DNA from: Dreissena polymorpha
Lineage: Eukaryota; Mollusca; Bivalvia; Myida; Dreissenidae
Direction of reading: 5' to 3'
Length of the DNA: 64,000 bases
NCBI RefSeq assembly: GCF_020536995.1
Contig: NC_068357.1
Coordinates: 129,194,903-129,258,902, forward strand
Shown: positions 1 to 10,461 of the stretch, one piece after another
Numbering within the stretch: the first letter of the stretch is position 1
Layout: the number at the start of each line of letters is the position of its first letter
The notes under the pieces: model-generated
What the model was told of the DNA's origin: nothing
The model's database searches: none
The model's input: the letters and a program-made list of their open reading frames with translations, nothing else
Position numbers and translations under genes: made by a program

Positions 1-1864
1 AAATTCAGTTTATTTTACACGCTATGGCATTTCCTATGTACAATACATACATGCACATGCACTTGTGTAGTGATTAAAAACTATTGCAATATCCGTTTCA
101 AAAGTGTAGTATGATTGAACGTACGTAGGTCCCCATACTATAAATAGGGTACTCGCCCATCGAAAGTTTGGGAAGGTAACCGTAGAGAAACGTTTAAGCG
201 ATTAAATAGTACGATTATACGTTTTATCGAATTCAGTTCATAAAATTGCTAAACGCTAATGTGTACAACTCTTTATGATAGAAAAAGTTTTACAAAATTA
301 AACAAACATCTATATTATAGAACTATTCCGACAATTCGTAGAAATTCTGATGGGTATTTAGGCCAATCAATGTTATTAATTTCCACTTACAGAGACAAAA
401 AGTAGGAGAGATAGGTCGTTAGCTTGTTTTACTATTCAATTGAATAAGAATTATTTATTAATATACAAATGACATGAATTCAACTTTCAAATCTCTGTAT
501 AATCTCTTTCGTCACTTGTTGGCAAATTACAATTATTAAATTTAGATAATTTGATCGCAAAATATACAGCTGGTTAATTAAGTGTAATAAGCAAAAATGA
601 TGAAAACTTAACATGGAATACCAAAATAAACTTTGGGGTTCGTTGGGGAACCAGTAACTTGTTAACCTCTTATACTCCTCGTAAAATTAGTGATAATTGA
701 CGTTTTTTAGGGTTCACTAGAAATAATGTTTTATCTGTCTAATTTGCAAATGTAATACTTTATGTGTATTAAACTTATTATAAACGTAAATGTTACCATT
801 TGATATATGTATATAAAGTTTTAGTGTGTAATAGTAAAAGTAATTACCAATAATTGTGGCAAAAGTAATTTTTATGTACCTTATTTTGATACAACCTTAA
901 ACGATATGTATCTAGTGTCTTGTATTATTTTAATACTATTTTAATACCCGATATGTATCAAAAATAGACACAGCGTTTTTAAAGAAGACAGATAAATAAG
1001 CAGGAGATCTATCAAATTCAACTACAACATTTATTTCAGCAATGAAGCTTACAATAAAGCTTCTAGCATACAATAGTAAATGTCTGTTTTTAGATATATT
1101 CCGTAATGGAAAAAAATACTGATTGATAATGCTACAAAAATCAAAAAGTAAACTCACTGATCGCCTTCCCTAAATAATTCTGTAATTGTTGTTTTGAGAA
1201 ATAAAATTTTGTGAGCTAAATGCTGTTACAACTTATGTACTGTTTTATGTGGCCTGTGAAACAAATTAAAATATATTCTGTTCCGTTCTATAAATATACC
1301 TCTGGTTAAGTTGATTGTATTTATTATTTGATAAAGGAGTCAGCAAACTATTAAAATAAAATTGGTAGATTTTTGTATGAGCGTTTACACGCCAAATTCG
1401 ATTTTTTAAATACACGGAATAAAATTCTCATTATATTATTCATTTGAAAATGAGCAAATAAAGAAATATAGAAATGTAATTATAATTGTATATTTGGTAA
1501 AGATATTTCATTCTCCATTTATGTAATACCACTTATGATGTTGTGGTTGTTGTTGTTATAAAACCACTTGTTTACAATGTATTTAATATAAGAGAGACGG
1601 ACATACTTTATTAACTTATCGTGTTAATCAGTTTTCAAAAATACAATTTGAAGATCAGACGCAATGGTAATATCGATTCTTTAAGCATTCTTACGTGATT
1701 TACATATCATCAAATATTTTATAAAAATATTAAAGTAATGTAAAGCTGTGTGATTTAAATCAGAATCAAGATGTATAACATATTCCTGTCAGTTGATATA
1801 CTTTACAAATGCTTTTATTTGCCTTTATATATATATCAGCAAAAAGAGTTAATTAATAAAGTAT
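1..1864. other. AT-rich intergenic sequence, nothing recognised
   Basis: Both strands are AT-rich and full of stops. The only open frames are short and have no domain or splice context. No RNA gene or ordered repeat was seen. Confidence 0.6.
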
Positions 1865-2086
1865 CAATCCTGTGTATTATCTCCGTTCATTGAAAAATAC
1901 AGCGTCAATAAATGACACACCCCAGCATATCCACATTATGCGTATAATCCTCATAAGCTCTCAACGGACCTACCACTGGGTTAATGCATTTTTTTCCTGC
2001 GCACCTGTTAGTTTTGATCACCGATAATGATCGCTGCTCTGTGACCACAGCAGGATATCAATGAACGGGGATAATACACAGGATTG
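1865..2086. mobile_element. 222 bp MITE with 29 bp terminal inverted repeats
   Basis: The sequence at 1865-1893 (begins CAATCCTGTGTATTATC) is matched in inverse orientation at 2058-2086 with one mismatch. The interior is non-coding and has small dyads near 2015-2050. No clear target-site duplication is visible, so the superfamily is left open. Confidence 0.75.
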
Positions 2087-2935
2087 GGGCCAATAGTGAA
2101 CCAAATAAAGTACATTATTGTTGTAACTATGAACTGCATAGCTATTGAAGATTGCAAAATGGGTCTTTCGAACTGGGATTCATGTGTATTTTACTGTAAG
2201 GTAACTTCTAAATGATTTTGGGGTTTCAGATATAGTTTTATATTATAACAAAATAAGTAGTTCTTTGTCGTTTAAGAACATGTATACTACATATACAATA
2301 TTATCACATTCTATATACACTTATACAATTACTATTGCCAATTCATGATTTTGCGATATGTTGTCTGAGGAAGGACATTTGTTGCACGCTTTAGGATTTT
2401 TGCATCCTCTTTAAGTATGAATATTTTGATTTTTGCATCCTCTTTGAGTTTCACAGTGAGTGATTGACTAATTATGCGATTTACTTTTCGACGGTGTGAT
2501 CGACTGACTGCGCGACTGTTTATGTAAGCGAGTGACTGACTGTAAGAATGTTTGAGGGACGGACTCACTCCGCGAATGAACATGCGATTTACTGACAGTG
2601 CGAGTTTACAAGTGCGCGATTGAAATACAGTTACACTGATTGAATAATTTGGCTATAACTTTTTTCATCAAACGCCATAAAACTGATAGAATGTAAAGAA
2701 TGTATGTGATCTACCGTAAATTCGGCTAATGAAAATATTGAGCCGGAGGAAACTCACTAATCGAATTACTGTAAGAATGGGATTGATGGACTGAATATGC
2801 GAAAGAAGCTGTGAGTGAGTGACAAGTGGGGTTACTAGATTAACCGAAAGCGCGCGCTTTCGGTATCGGTACCGAAAGCGCAAAAGAATTACCGAAAGCG
2901 CATTGAATACATGCGTCCGTCCGTCCCTTCTTCGT
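2087..2935. other. Non-coding stretch with degenerate gagtgactg-type simple repeats
   Basis: The stretch at 2440-2830 is rich in degenerate GAGTGACTGACTG-like words. At 2844-2900 the 11-mer ACCGAAAGCGC occurs repeatedly in both orientations, making local hairpins just outside the Harbinger element. No gene is supported. Confidence 0.4.
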
Positions 2936-2938
2936 TAA

Positions 2939-3966
2939 GGCCGGGTTTCCATGTCTCCGCGTCCGCATTCCGTGTGTCCGTGTCCGCGAAAAAAACGAAC
3001 TGGTTGAAACCTGTTGGAGCGATTCCATGTATCCGCGTTCCGCGTCCGCATTTTTCGTCCGCGAATTGCGTCCGTGAAAAATCGCTCGGTGAGCGATTTT
3101 TCACGGACGCGACCGAGCGATTTTTCACGGACGCGGACTCAGTACACGGACGGAAGTGAACATGAATGGTCGACTTTCAAGCATAAATATTAGTGAAAAA
3201 ATAATATATTTAGTAAGGGATCACTGAAATATACAACCAACGTAAGAAAGAATACAAAGACAAAGACATTGCATCAAACAATTCGAATATATATCGTCTA
3301 CACTCTATAATCGCTTTTCAAAAGACACAGTATATATTTCAAACAAGATATAACGCTGTAAGAAGTCGCTATTTATGTTCTTTTTGTCTATGCGGGTTCA
3401 CATTCAAGTTTTAAAGTCTGTAATACGAATAATCAGTAATGTTTATCAATCTAACTATGCTAATTGTCATTAATTCAGCCTGTCCAGAGTGGCTTATCAG
3501 CTAGTTTCGGCTTTCTGTACTGTGGTGTTGGAGAAATTAGCTGATAGCGGTATGAAACACTGAGATATTTAGGATTTTTGTATACCTTGGGTTATAACAG
3601 TATTTAAATATTTTGTTAATAATTATTAATAACTTACCAAGGTCCTAAACTCTTCATCGTTCAGCTCTAAGTCTCTAATAAGATGGTAGTATGTACCGTA
3701 ATTTTGACGGTTTCTTATGATGGCACGTGACAAGTACCTATGTCTGCGTTTCCGTCTACTAACTTGCAATGCTGCCGCAGCATAAAAAATGTGTGCTCTT
3801 CTAATAACGACATCCTAATCCAAGTACCACCACGTTTGGAATGAGCTTTTTACACGGAAAGGCTTAAATAATAAGCGGATGCATGGATACACTCCGTGTC
3901 CGTATACGGAACGCGGACACGGAACGCGGACCCGGAGCGCGGACACGGATGCATGGAAACCCGGCC
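2939..3966 (-). mobile_element. PIF/Harbinger transposon derivative with TAA duplication
   Basis: Perfect 15 bp inverted ends (GGCCGGGTTTCCATG) lie directly inside a 3 bp duplication TAA (2936-2938 and 3967-3969), the hallmark of PIF/Harbinger insertion. Both subterminal regions carry many GCGGACACGG/CCGCGTCCG words, plausible transposase sites. The left subterminal region also has a strong dyad near 3071-3137 (GTGAAAAATCGCTCGG and its inverse). At 1,028 bp it is far shorter than an autonomous element (usually 3-5 kb with transposase and Myb-like genes). It keeps one transposase exon, listed separately, so it is an internally deleted copy. Confidence 0.8.
3638..3820 (-). pseudogene. Harbinger transposase N-terminal exon remnant
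   Basis: Read on the minus strand, this frame gives a basic N-terminal segment of Harbinger nuclease/HARBI1 type: VSRRKRRHRYLSRAIIRN followed by a G-T-Y-Y-H-L-I-R-D-L-E-L motif and DEEFRTL. It ends at a consensus donor (TTG|GTAAGT, GT at 3637-3636). The catalytic DDE part is absent from the element, so it cannot be functional. An in-frame stop lies just upstream. A second short open stretch at about 3,482-3,555 (minus; SPTPQYRKPKLADKPLW) might be another exon but I do not recognise it. Confidence 0.65.
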
Positions 3967-3969
3967 TAA

Positions 3970-4090
3970 TCCGTCCGTCTGTTCATTCGTCAATTCGCTA
4001 ATCCGTCCGTTCGTTCGTTCCTTCGTACGTCCGTCCCTTCGTTCATTCGTCCGTCGGTCCGTACGTTCGTGCGGCCTTTCGTTCGTACAT
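3970..4090. repeat. Degenerate (CGTT/CGTC)n tetranucleotide tract
   Basis: Repeated TCCG/TTCG words continue from 2910-2935 on the far side of the Harbinger element. The transposon therefore landed inside this microsatellite and split it. Confidence 0.7.
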
Positions 4091-5872
4091 AACATAACAT
4101 GAACTTTGTTCAGTCTGTGCGTCAATGTCACCTATCAGCCTTATCGTTACTGTCTCTCATAACGCCCCACTGTGGTGTGGTCTTATGTCAAATATATCTA
4201 TCTTGGTCTGATGTGCGGATGTAGTATCTTTAAATGCGGCACATGTAATACAATAATTAATTCAAGCACTTACACTTAACAAAAAAAAACACGATATTTC
4301 TTTATTTCCGTTATCAGTTTAAAAATGATGGTATTACTAAACAGTAAAACAGATTAATGCACTTGGCCGCTAGATGAATAATGTTATACAATTAGTCTGG
4401 GCAAATTTATTATTTCAAAACATTTTTAGTTGGCAATGTTATTCACGTCCAATAAATTCATCAGTTCTTCTTATCAACCAGATGCCTGTTGTCTGCTACT
4501 GTTTCTTATCATAATTGTATATATTACAATACACCATCAGCGGCCGAGCGCAGAATACTGCGCTTGGCCGCTAATTTTTGTTGTGTGGATTGCATCAAAT
4601 TAAAGGTCAAATTCCGATTAAGTGCGCGTGCCATTGAACGTTAAGTTAAGCGAGAGATGGGAATTAAATTACCGTACACATAATTAAGAACTGAAACTAT
4701 TCTGTCAGCTTGATTTATAAATCATGTTTCATCGCGCCAATATATTCATTATTTCAAAAATTGTGTATAAAAGCAAAACGATTGAAATTATGTCCGAAAC
4801 CCAGCTTTTCACATAAAATGACCTTGAACATAACGCCAGCAGACCCGATTGAATACACCTCATTTATTCCAATCAGGTAAATAACAAATACAATAATAAA
4901 ACAGGGGAAGTCTACACTGTGTATTAGCAACCTGCTGTGATGATCCCTATCTTGTCAGCTCAATACACAGGCACCTGGCTACCGTACTGGAAAAAACGAT
5001 GAACTGCCAAAATAACTGATTTCATTTATTGCTAAACTGTTGTGTACATTTTAAATTAACAACGAGAATGGATCAATATCACCGTTGCACATTTTAATTA
5101 ATTTCACAGTAATCTGTTCTTTAAATAGTGATAGCCTAATGAAAGACGGCGCTAATAAAGAATAAAGTGTGAAGGTGGATATTAAGAAATAAGATCCATT
5201 TTCGCATGACACTGGCAGTATAGAATGTAGTCTTATATAAATAAAACACATTTAAGACATGGATGAAAGATAAATAAGACACATTTGAATCTCTCATTTC
5301 TTAAAAAAAATAAGCACGTAGTCCAAAATAAATAAGATACGTTTAAGAAACAGAAAAAAATAAATATAACATACATTTGCATATTTCATTTCTTAAAAAA
5401 AGCTCGTAAATCTGAAGCAATACATTTATTTCTTACACATTATTCTAAAAGTCGACAGACAACATAAGTTCAATGAGGGAACCACAATTAAATAAGATCC
5501 ATTTTCGCATGATACTGGTCTAACGAATTTTTCAAACATTCAATTAATAGAGAGCAATATCTGGCTGTCATCATCGAACCTAAATTTGGTTGCAATGGAA
5601 GTCAAAATTGATGTGTAATGTTTTGTTTTTCAACTTCTTGCTCCAGAAAATGTTTTTTATTTACTTTCTCCATGTACATTAGTTAGTCCGTTTTAGCGTT
5701 ATGATTAACTCAACAATAATGGTGAATTGAGTGTTTTTATCAAAGTTGTAACATTATGCAGTTCATAAGGAAGACGTTATACGAAATCTAGCAAAATAAC
5801 GGCGCACAGACATTTCACTTAACAAACGTAGTAGGTGTACGTTTCGGCGGCTACTGCGTCTGACTGCACTAA
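4091..5872. other. Intergenic; small perfect-looking hairpin at 4540-4573
   Basis: No gene is supported. AGCGGCCGAGCGCAG faces CTGCGCTTGGCCGCT across a 4-6 nt loop near 4540-4573. A 24-26 bp word (AAGATCCATTTTCGCATGA) recurs near 5190 and 5487, marking an old local duplication. Confidence 0.4.
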
Positions 5873-6658
5873 AATAATTACGCTTTAATATCAAATGATC
5901 AATTATATTCAAGTCACATAGAAGCCGCTCATATTTTATTGAGACGCAAGGTAAAGGGTGTTATAAATGGGCTTCAGTTATCTGAATCCGTACCTATGTT
6001 GTCCGAAGATAAGAGTCACTGGAATGTGGAAAAATTAATGGAACCAGTAACACAGCCTGCTTGCCAAATTCACTACACCCATAATTACCATTGGGTCGTG
6101 TCGATTTTGCATGATAATCAAATATTTCTATTGGACAGCTTAGGTAACGATCGTTCTAGAGACAGATTAATACCACATGGCCTTCAAATACAACTTTCAG
6201 TATTATATGGTAAAGACAAAGAATACATAGATATCACAATTCCGACCGTGATGAAACAAAACAATAATGTTGATTGTGGAGTTAATGCCATTGCCTTTGC
6301 TACCCAGTATTGCCTCAATAAGCAATTGGAATTCGAAATAATGTTTGATTCTTCTAAAATGAGATCGCACTTGATGCACTGCTTCGAGCAAGAAGAGATA
6401 TCTCTTTTTCCGGTCACCCAAAAAACGTTAAGTAAACGTAGTATGCTTCACGTGAAACGCGAACGGATAAATAACTACTGTTTGTGTAATCTTCCCGAAT
6501 GCGTTGACAATATGATTCAATGCGACCGATGTCCTTCTTGGTATCATAGATCGTGTATAAAAATACCATTGGATGTGTCAATGAATGATAAAGTTTTTGT
6601 TTGCATTAAGTGCAATGTAACTGACTGCTCAACTGACATACCGACCGCCTCCAATTAA
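5873..6658 (+). CDS. Ulp1-like (C48) cysteine protease domain followed by a PHD finger
   Basis: The open frame (261 codons, entered after a stop at 5870) has no good ATG at its start, so it is probably an internal/terminal exon or a 5'-truncated copy. Roughly the first 165 residues match an adenain/Ulp1 fold: His in NYHWVVS, Asp in FLLDSLG, and Gln plus Cys in KQNNNVDCGVNA, i.e. a complete His-Asp-Gln-Cys set. The last ~55 residues form a PHD finger with all eight C4HC3 ligands (CLC, CDRC, WYHRSC, CIKC). Ulp1-PHD proteins are abundant in mollusc genomes, often as repeat-borne copies. The sequence around its stop codon recurs near 29,280 beside a C2H2 exon, suggesting a mobile family. No disrupting changes are visible within the two domains. 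A host gene remains possible. Confidence 0.7.
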   Translation, partial: NNYALISNDQLYSSHIEAAHILLRRKVKGVINGLQLSESVPMLSEDKSHWNVEKLMEPVTQPACQIHYTHNYHWVVSILHDNQIFLLDSLGNDRSRDRLIPHGLQIQLSVLYGKDKEYIDITIPTVMKQNNNVDCGVNAIAFATQYCLNKQLEFEIMFDSSKMRSHLMHCFEQEEISLFPVTQKTLSKRSMLHVKRERINNYCLCNLPECVDNMIQCDRCPSWYHRSCIKIPLDVSMNDKVFVCIKCNVTDCSTDIPTASN

Positions 6659-6900
6659 TCTAATACCGACTAAATAATTGTCACCGTAAACATAAAAACA
6701 TCATTTTAAAACGACCACATCAGTCTAGCGCCAGCAAATAAAAATACCAAAAAATCGCGCGATCTATATACTTATACAAAATATAAGTACAATCCTATCA
6801 CATAGCAGGATTTTGGTGACCGGTTGCTTTCGGTATTATGCCGTACGCCGACTCGCCAACGTCCTGCACTATCTCTACAGGCTAGTGTACATAACATGTG
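6659..6900 (+). repeat. 3' tail of the Ulp1/PHD family, related to units at 29.3 and 32.6 kb
   Basis: Directly after the stop codon come blocks also present at 29,285-29,495 and 32,505-32,800: TAATACCGACTA, AAACGACCACA with AGCGCCAGCAAA, then a GCAGGA...GACCGGTTGC...TACGCCGACT...TCCTGC module near 6,803-6,872. The order and spacing resemble the other copies. Confidence 0.6.
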
Positions 6901-8028
6901 ACTTATAATTTAATAGTTGTGCAAAATAACTGTTAATGCATTTCCTTACTAACCTCTGTGTATCTATCCAGTAGTCGAACTCAAAATATCTAGAGTAGGG
7001 CGTACCAGTAGGCATTTGTACATAATAAGGATGTTTCAAGTTATGTCAATATTGTTTCAGTATATTTTTTTACTTAATTGTATCATGACATCAAGTTATA
7101 CTGAAGTCGTAATTCTGCGTAAATTTCTTGTTCTGTACAGTTTTTGAACATTGTTTTTTTTCCATAGTAACGAAGTAATGGTTAGGAGAAATACAAACTT
7201 GTTAAAACACTGTCATTTGTTAGACTTGTACTCGCGCGTTTCTGTTATGTTTTGCAGTCAAACCCATGTGTTACTGTCGTGCCATTCCAGTGGTGTCACG
7301 AGATTTCGTCAAACTACAAGAATGCTACAGCACGAAGAAAATACCAGAACATTGTGCTCATAATTTTCATAAGACAATTAAATGATTTTCACTTTTTCCA
7401 TTCACCTATATTTATACTCGAACTGTTATTGTTATTGTTGATGTTTGCTTACAGTTTATACTTAACGATTGTTAGTAGCATATATTACAATATATGTTTG
7501 TACTGACCGTATATTTTAATAAGACTAATACTTAAATCCAATAAACTGTTGCTTGTTGTTTTTACAGCTTATTATTAAGTTATCTTTATTGTCGATAATG
7601 AGCCTTTGCACACACTTTTTCGAGCCAATGTTTGAAACTTAAACGGAAAAAAACGATCGCTTACATCTAATTTTACTTTGATTGTTCGTGTGTTCATACT
7701 GTTAAATGACAAATGGTCGATAAAGTGAAGTAAGATCAACAAATAATACCCACTGTAAGAACGTGACCGTCGCGTTTAAACGTGAACTCAACGAACGTTT
7801 CTATTGTGGTTCGCGAACGTTATCTACATCGTATGCGTTAAAACAATTTCTATCAATAACTGCATTAACCAAAATTAAAGTAATATTTTCATAAAATTAT
7901 AATAGTTGATGACTTATTATGCATTTTTCAAAGAACAGAATTTAAAACAAAGTACATGCATTTTTCAAAGAACAGAATTTAAAACAAAGTACATTAAAAA
8001 AATCTTCGTTTATATGTTGCTTTGAACC
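6901..8028. other. Intergenic; 37 bp tandem duplication at 7920-7993
   Basis: A 37 bp word (TGCATTTTTCAAAGAACAG...) is repeated head-to-tail at 7920-7956 and 7957-7993. Otherwise the sequence is AT-rich with no supported gene. Confidence 0.5.
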
Positions 8029-8412
8029 AAAACAAGAATCATTTGTGGCTCGGCACGAGATAAGGACACCACCATCTTGTCAAGAGATGACTTCTTCATT
8101 ATAAAAGTGCAAAATCTGACAAATTAAAATCCGAAATTTTAGCTCTGACTTCTCAATAGGGACGAATTTGTGACACTTTTTATGTTTACTATTTAACACC
8201 GATTTTGATTAAAAGCAAAACAAGTATCATGTGTGGCTTGGAACGAGATCAGGACATCACCATCTTGTCAAGAGATGACTTCTTCATTATACAAGTGTAA
8301 AATCTGACACATTATAATCTGAAATTTGCGCTCTGAATTCCCAGGTGGGGACGAAGTTGCGACACTTGTGATGTTTAGTCTTTAACACCGTTTTCGCAAA
8401 TTTTGTCAATAA
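8029..8412. repeat. Two-copy ~190 bp tandem repeat
   Basis: Two diverged head-to-tail copies share the blocks CACCATCTTGTCAAGAGATG, ACTTCTTCATTATA and AATCTGACA, and end in TTTAACACCG. No coding function is visible. Confidence 0.7.
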
Positions 8413-8639
8413 AAGCCAAACGATTTTATGATATGCAGTGCATGTAATGACCAACCTTATGACTGTTAGCCTCGCCACAAATGCCGTTGTAAATGGTTAA
8501 ACTGCTTAACACGTACATTGGGCCGCAAAATGTAACAGGCAAAAAAAACATAATGATATCATGGATGAAATGAAAAGACAAATCCAGCGTATTTCATAAA
8601 AAAATAAGATGATTGAAAGGCCATTACACATAACATAAC

Positions 8640-8945
8640 AAGGTATGTGTTTGTAAAACACAATACACAATGTCCCTTTTTGAGCGATTTTGACCCATAT
8701 ATTTGACCTTTGACCTTGAAGGATGACCTTGACCTTTCACCACTCAAAATGTGCAGCTCCATGAGGTACACATGCATGCCAAATATCAAGTTGCTATCTT
8801 CAATATTGCAAAAGTTATGATTTTGACCCATATATTTTACCTTTGACCTTGTCGTTTTTGTTAAAAAAGTGTGACATGTGCATAATACACCCCATTTAAA
8901 ATCAATGGATGCAATGTAAAAAAGTACATTAGTCACAGGGAGCTA
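8640..8945 (+). repeat. Pearl-like repeat, GACCTTGAAGGATGACC family (copy 1)
   Basis: It begins with TGTGTTTGTAAAACACAAT and holds two partial core units of the family detailed at 60,119-61,142 (TTGACCTTTGACCTTGAAGG, AAAATGTGCAGCTCCATGAG). The second unit is truncated. Confidence 0.75.
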
Positions 8946-10282
8946 GAGACAGACAGATTTGGAAACTAAAACAAGCAAATTCATTGACAATGTGTAAACA
9001 GTGCTGAGTGAACATAGAATTTCTTGTATTCAAAAGCTTGTGCAGAAACAACATAACATTTCTACATTATATTCCCTTAAAATACTTTATCATGCTTAAT
9101 ATTCATAATTATGGATGAAAGGCTGATTAAAAAACAGACACAAGATATACATCAATGCCATTATAACCACATATTCACCCTTACAAAAAAAACTGTATTT
9201 TTAAATTCTTTGATGAAAACTGACCTCTTAAGTCTTCAATTAAATACTTGATATGTTAAAAAGGTCCATCACAAGACAATTACTAGGCAATACATGTATA
9301 TAGTCCGTGTTACCACCCACACACAGCTCAAACTGACGGTTAGATGTAAACATGGTAAGGTAAGGTTGCACCAGGATCTGCCAGGTTCATTTGTGAAGAT
9401 CTGCAATGAAAATATATAACAATGACTGATAATTTATGACTGCAACGTTCCACAAACACATCAATAATACATCAATACAGTGGTAACCACATGTTATTTT
9501 TCCCTTCATTGTTGTTTTTCTTATTGAACTTAATATTTGTAAAAATAACACAACACATTATTAATCAAATGATACACTGTTATCAACATGAAAATAAGAT
9601 TTTTGTTTTGTACATAATTTTATTTCTGTTCCCTCCAGATATGCATAGTGAAAAGAGCTAAGGCATTTTTGTTTAATAAATTCTGTTAGTTTTTATCTAA
9701 ACATCCGCATACCATGGATAAGATAATCAATAAATCATATGTTGTTTTTCCTAATGGAAAAAATAGAATAAATAGTAAACACAAATGAGGTAAACAATAC
9801 ATGGTGTGAGTCATACCATACCTGCTAATTACAGTGTAAGCACATCTTTTGGTACTATGTCATTATTCCCAATCAGTATGTTATGATGTGGATCAGCTTT
9901 GGACACATGCCCCTACATGTATATCATTGGAGTTCTTCACTGAAACAACAAGATACAGGCCTTAATAAAATTATTGCAAAATATATATGTGTGGTTTTAA
10001 TCATATTTAAACATAATATATTACAAATAAAAAAAATGCCCGCACAAGTATTGAATCTGGTAACAATCTTACCAATATTCCAAAACATATGAGCAGACAA
10101 CCTTTAAATTGTCTAAAACTGGAAACTATAGTCTCTAAAGTGACTTCCAAATTTGTGTTGTTCTACATTTTTTATTTCTTTTTTGTTTTAACGAATCATT
10201 ATCTTTGCGCATCACTGCTTTAATTTCAACTTGATCATGAACACTTAATTGACATTGATAACGCATTCATTAGTCCTTTCAG
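8946..10282. other. AT-rich sequence, no supported gene
   Basis: A minus-strand block near 9,310-9,402 follows an acceptor-like tract (TTTTCATTGCAG in minus sense) and could be a 3'UTR exon, but it has no recognisable coding content. Confidence 0.35.
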
Positions 10283-10461
10283 TGTGGGAACCAAATTTTG
10301 AAGGCCTTTGCAAACAGTTTGGATCCAGATGAGACGCCACAGAACGTGGCGTCTCATCTGGATCCAAACTGTTTGCTATTCTGATAGAAATGCTAATTGT
10401 AGAATTTCAGCAGACGACATTTTAGCAGACGACAAATTTCCCAGCATGTAAAGGGTTAATT
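10275..10461. mobile_element. Snap-back MITE with a perfect 31 bp hairpin
   Basis: The ends read CCTTTCAGTGTGGGAACC and AAAGGGTTAAT. Inside, 10310-10340 and 10346-10376 are perfect inverse copies (31 bp arms, loop AGAAC). A diverged second copy of the same family lies at 61,498-61,708, with the ends CCCTTTCAGCGCTGG and AAAGGGTTAAT. Non-coding. Confidence 0.85.

Noticed and set aside
3896-4131. Frames of Arg/Ser/Thr/Val repeats on both strands
   Set aside because: Translation of the degenerate tetranucleotide tract beside the Harbinger element.
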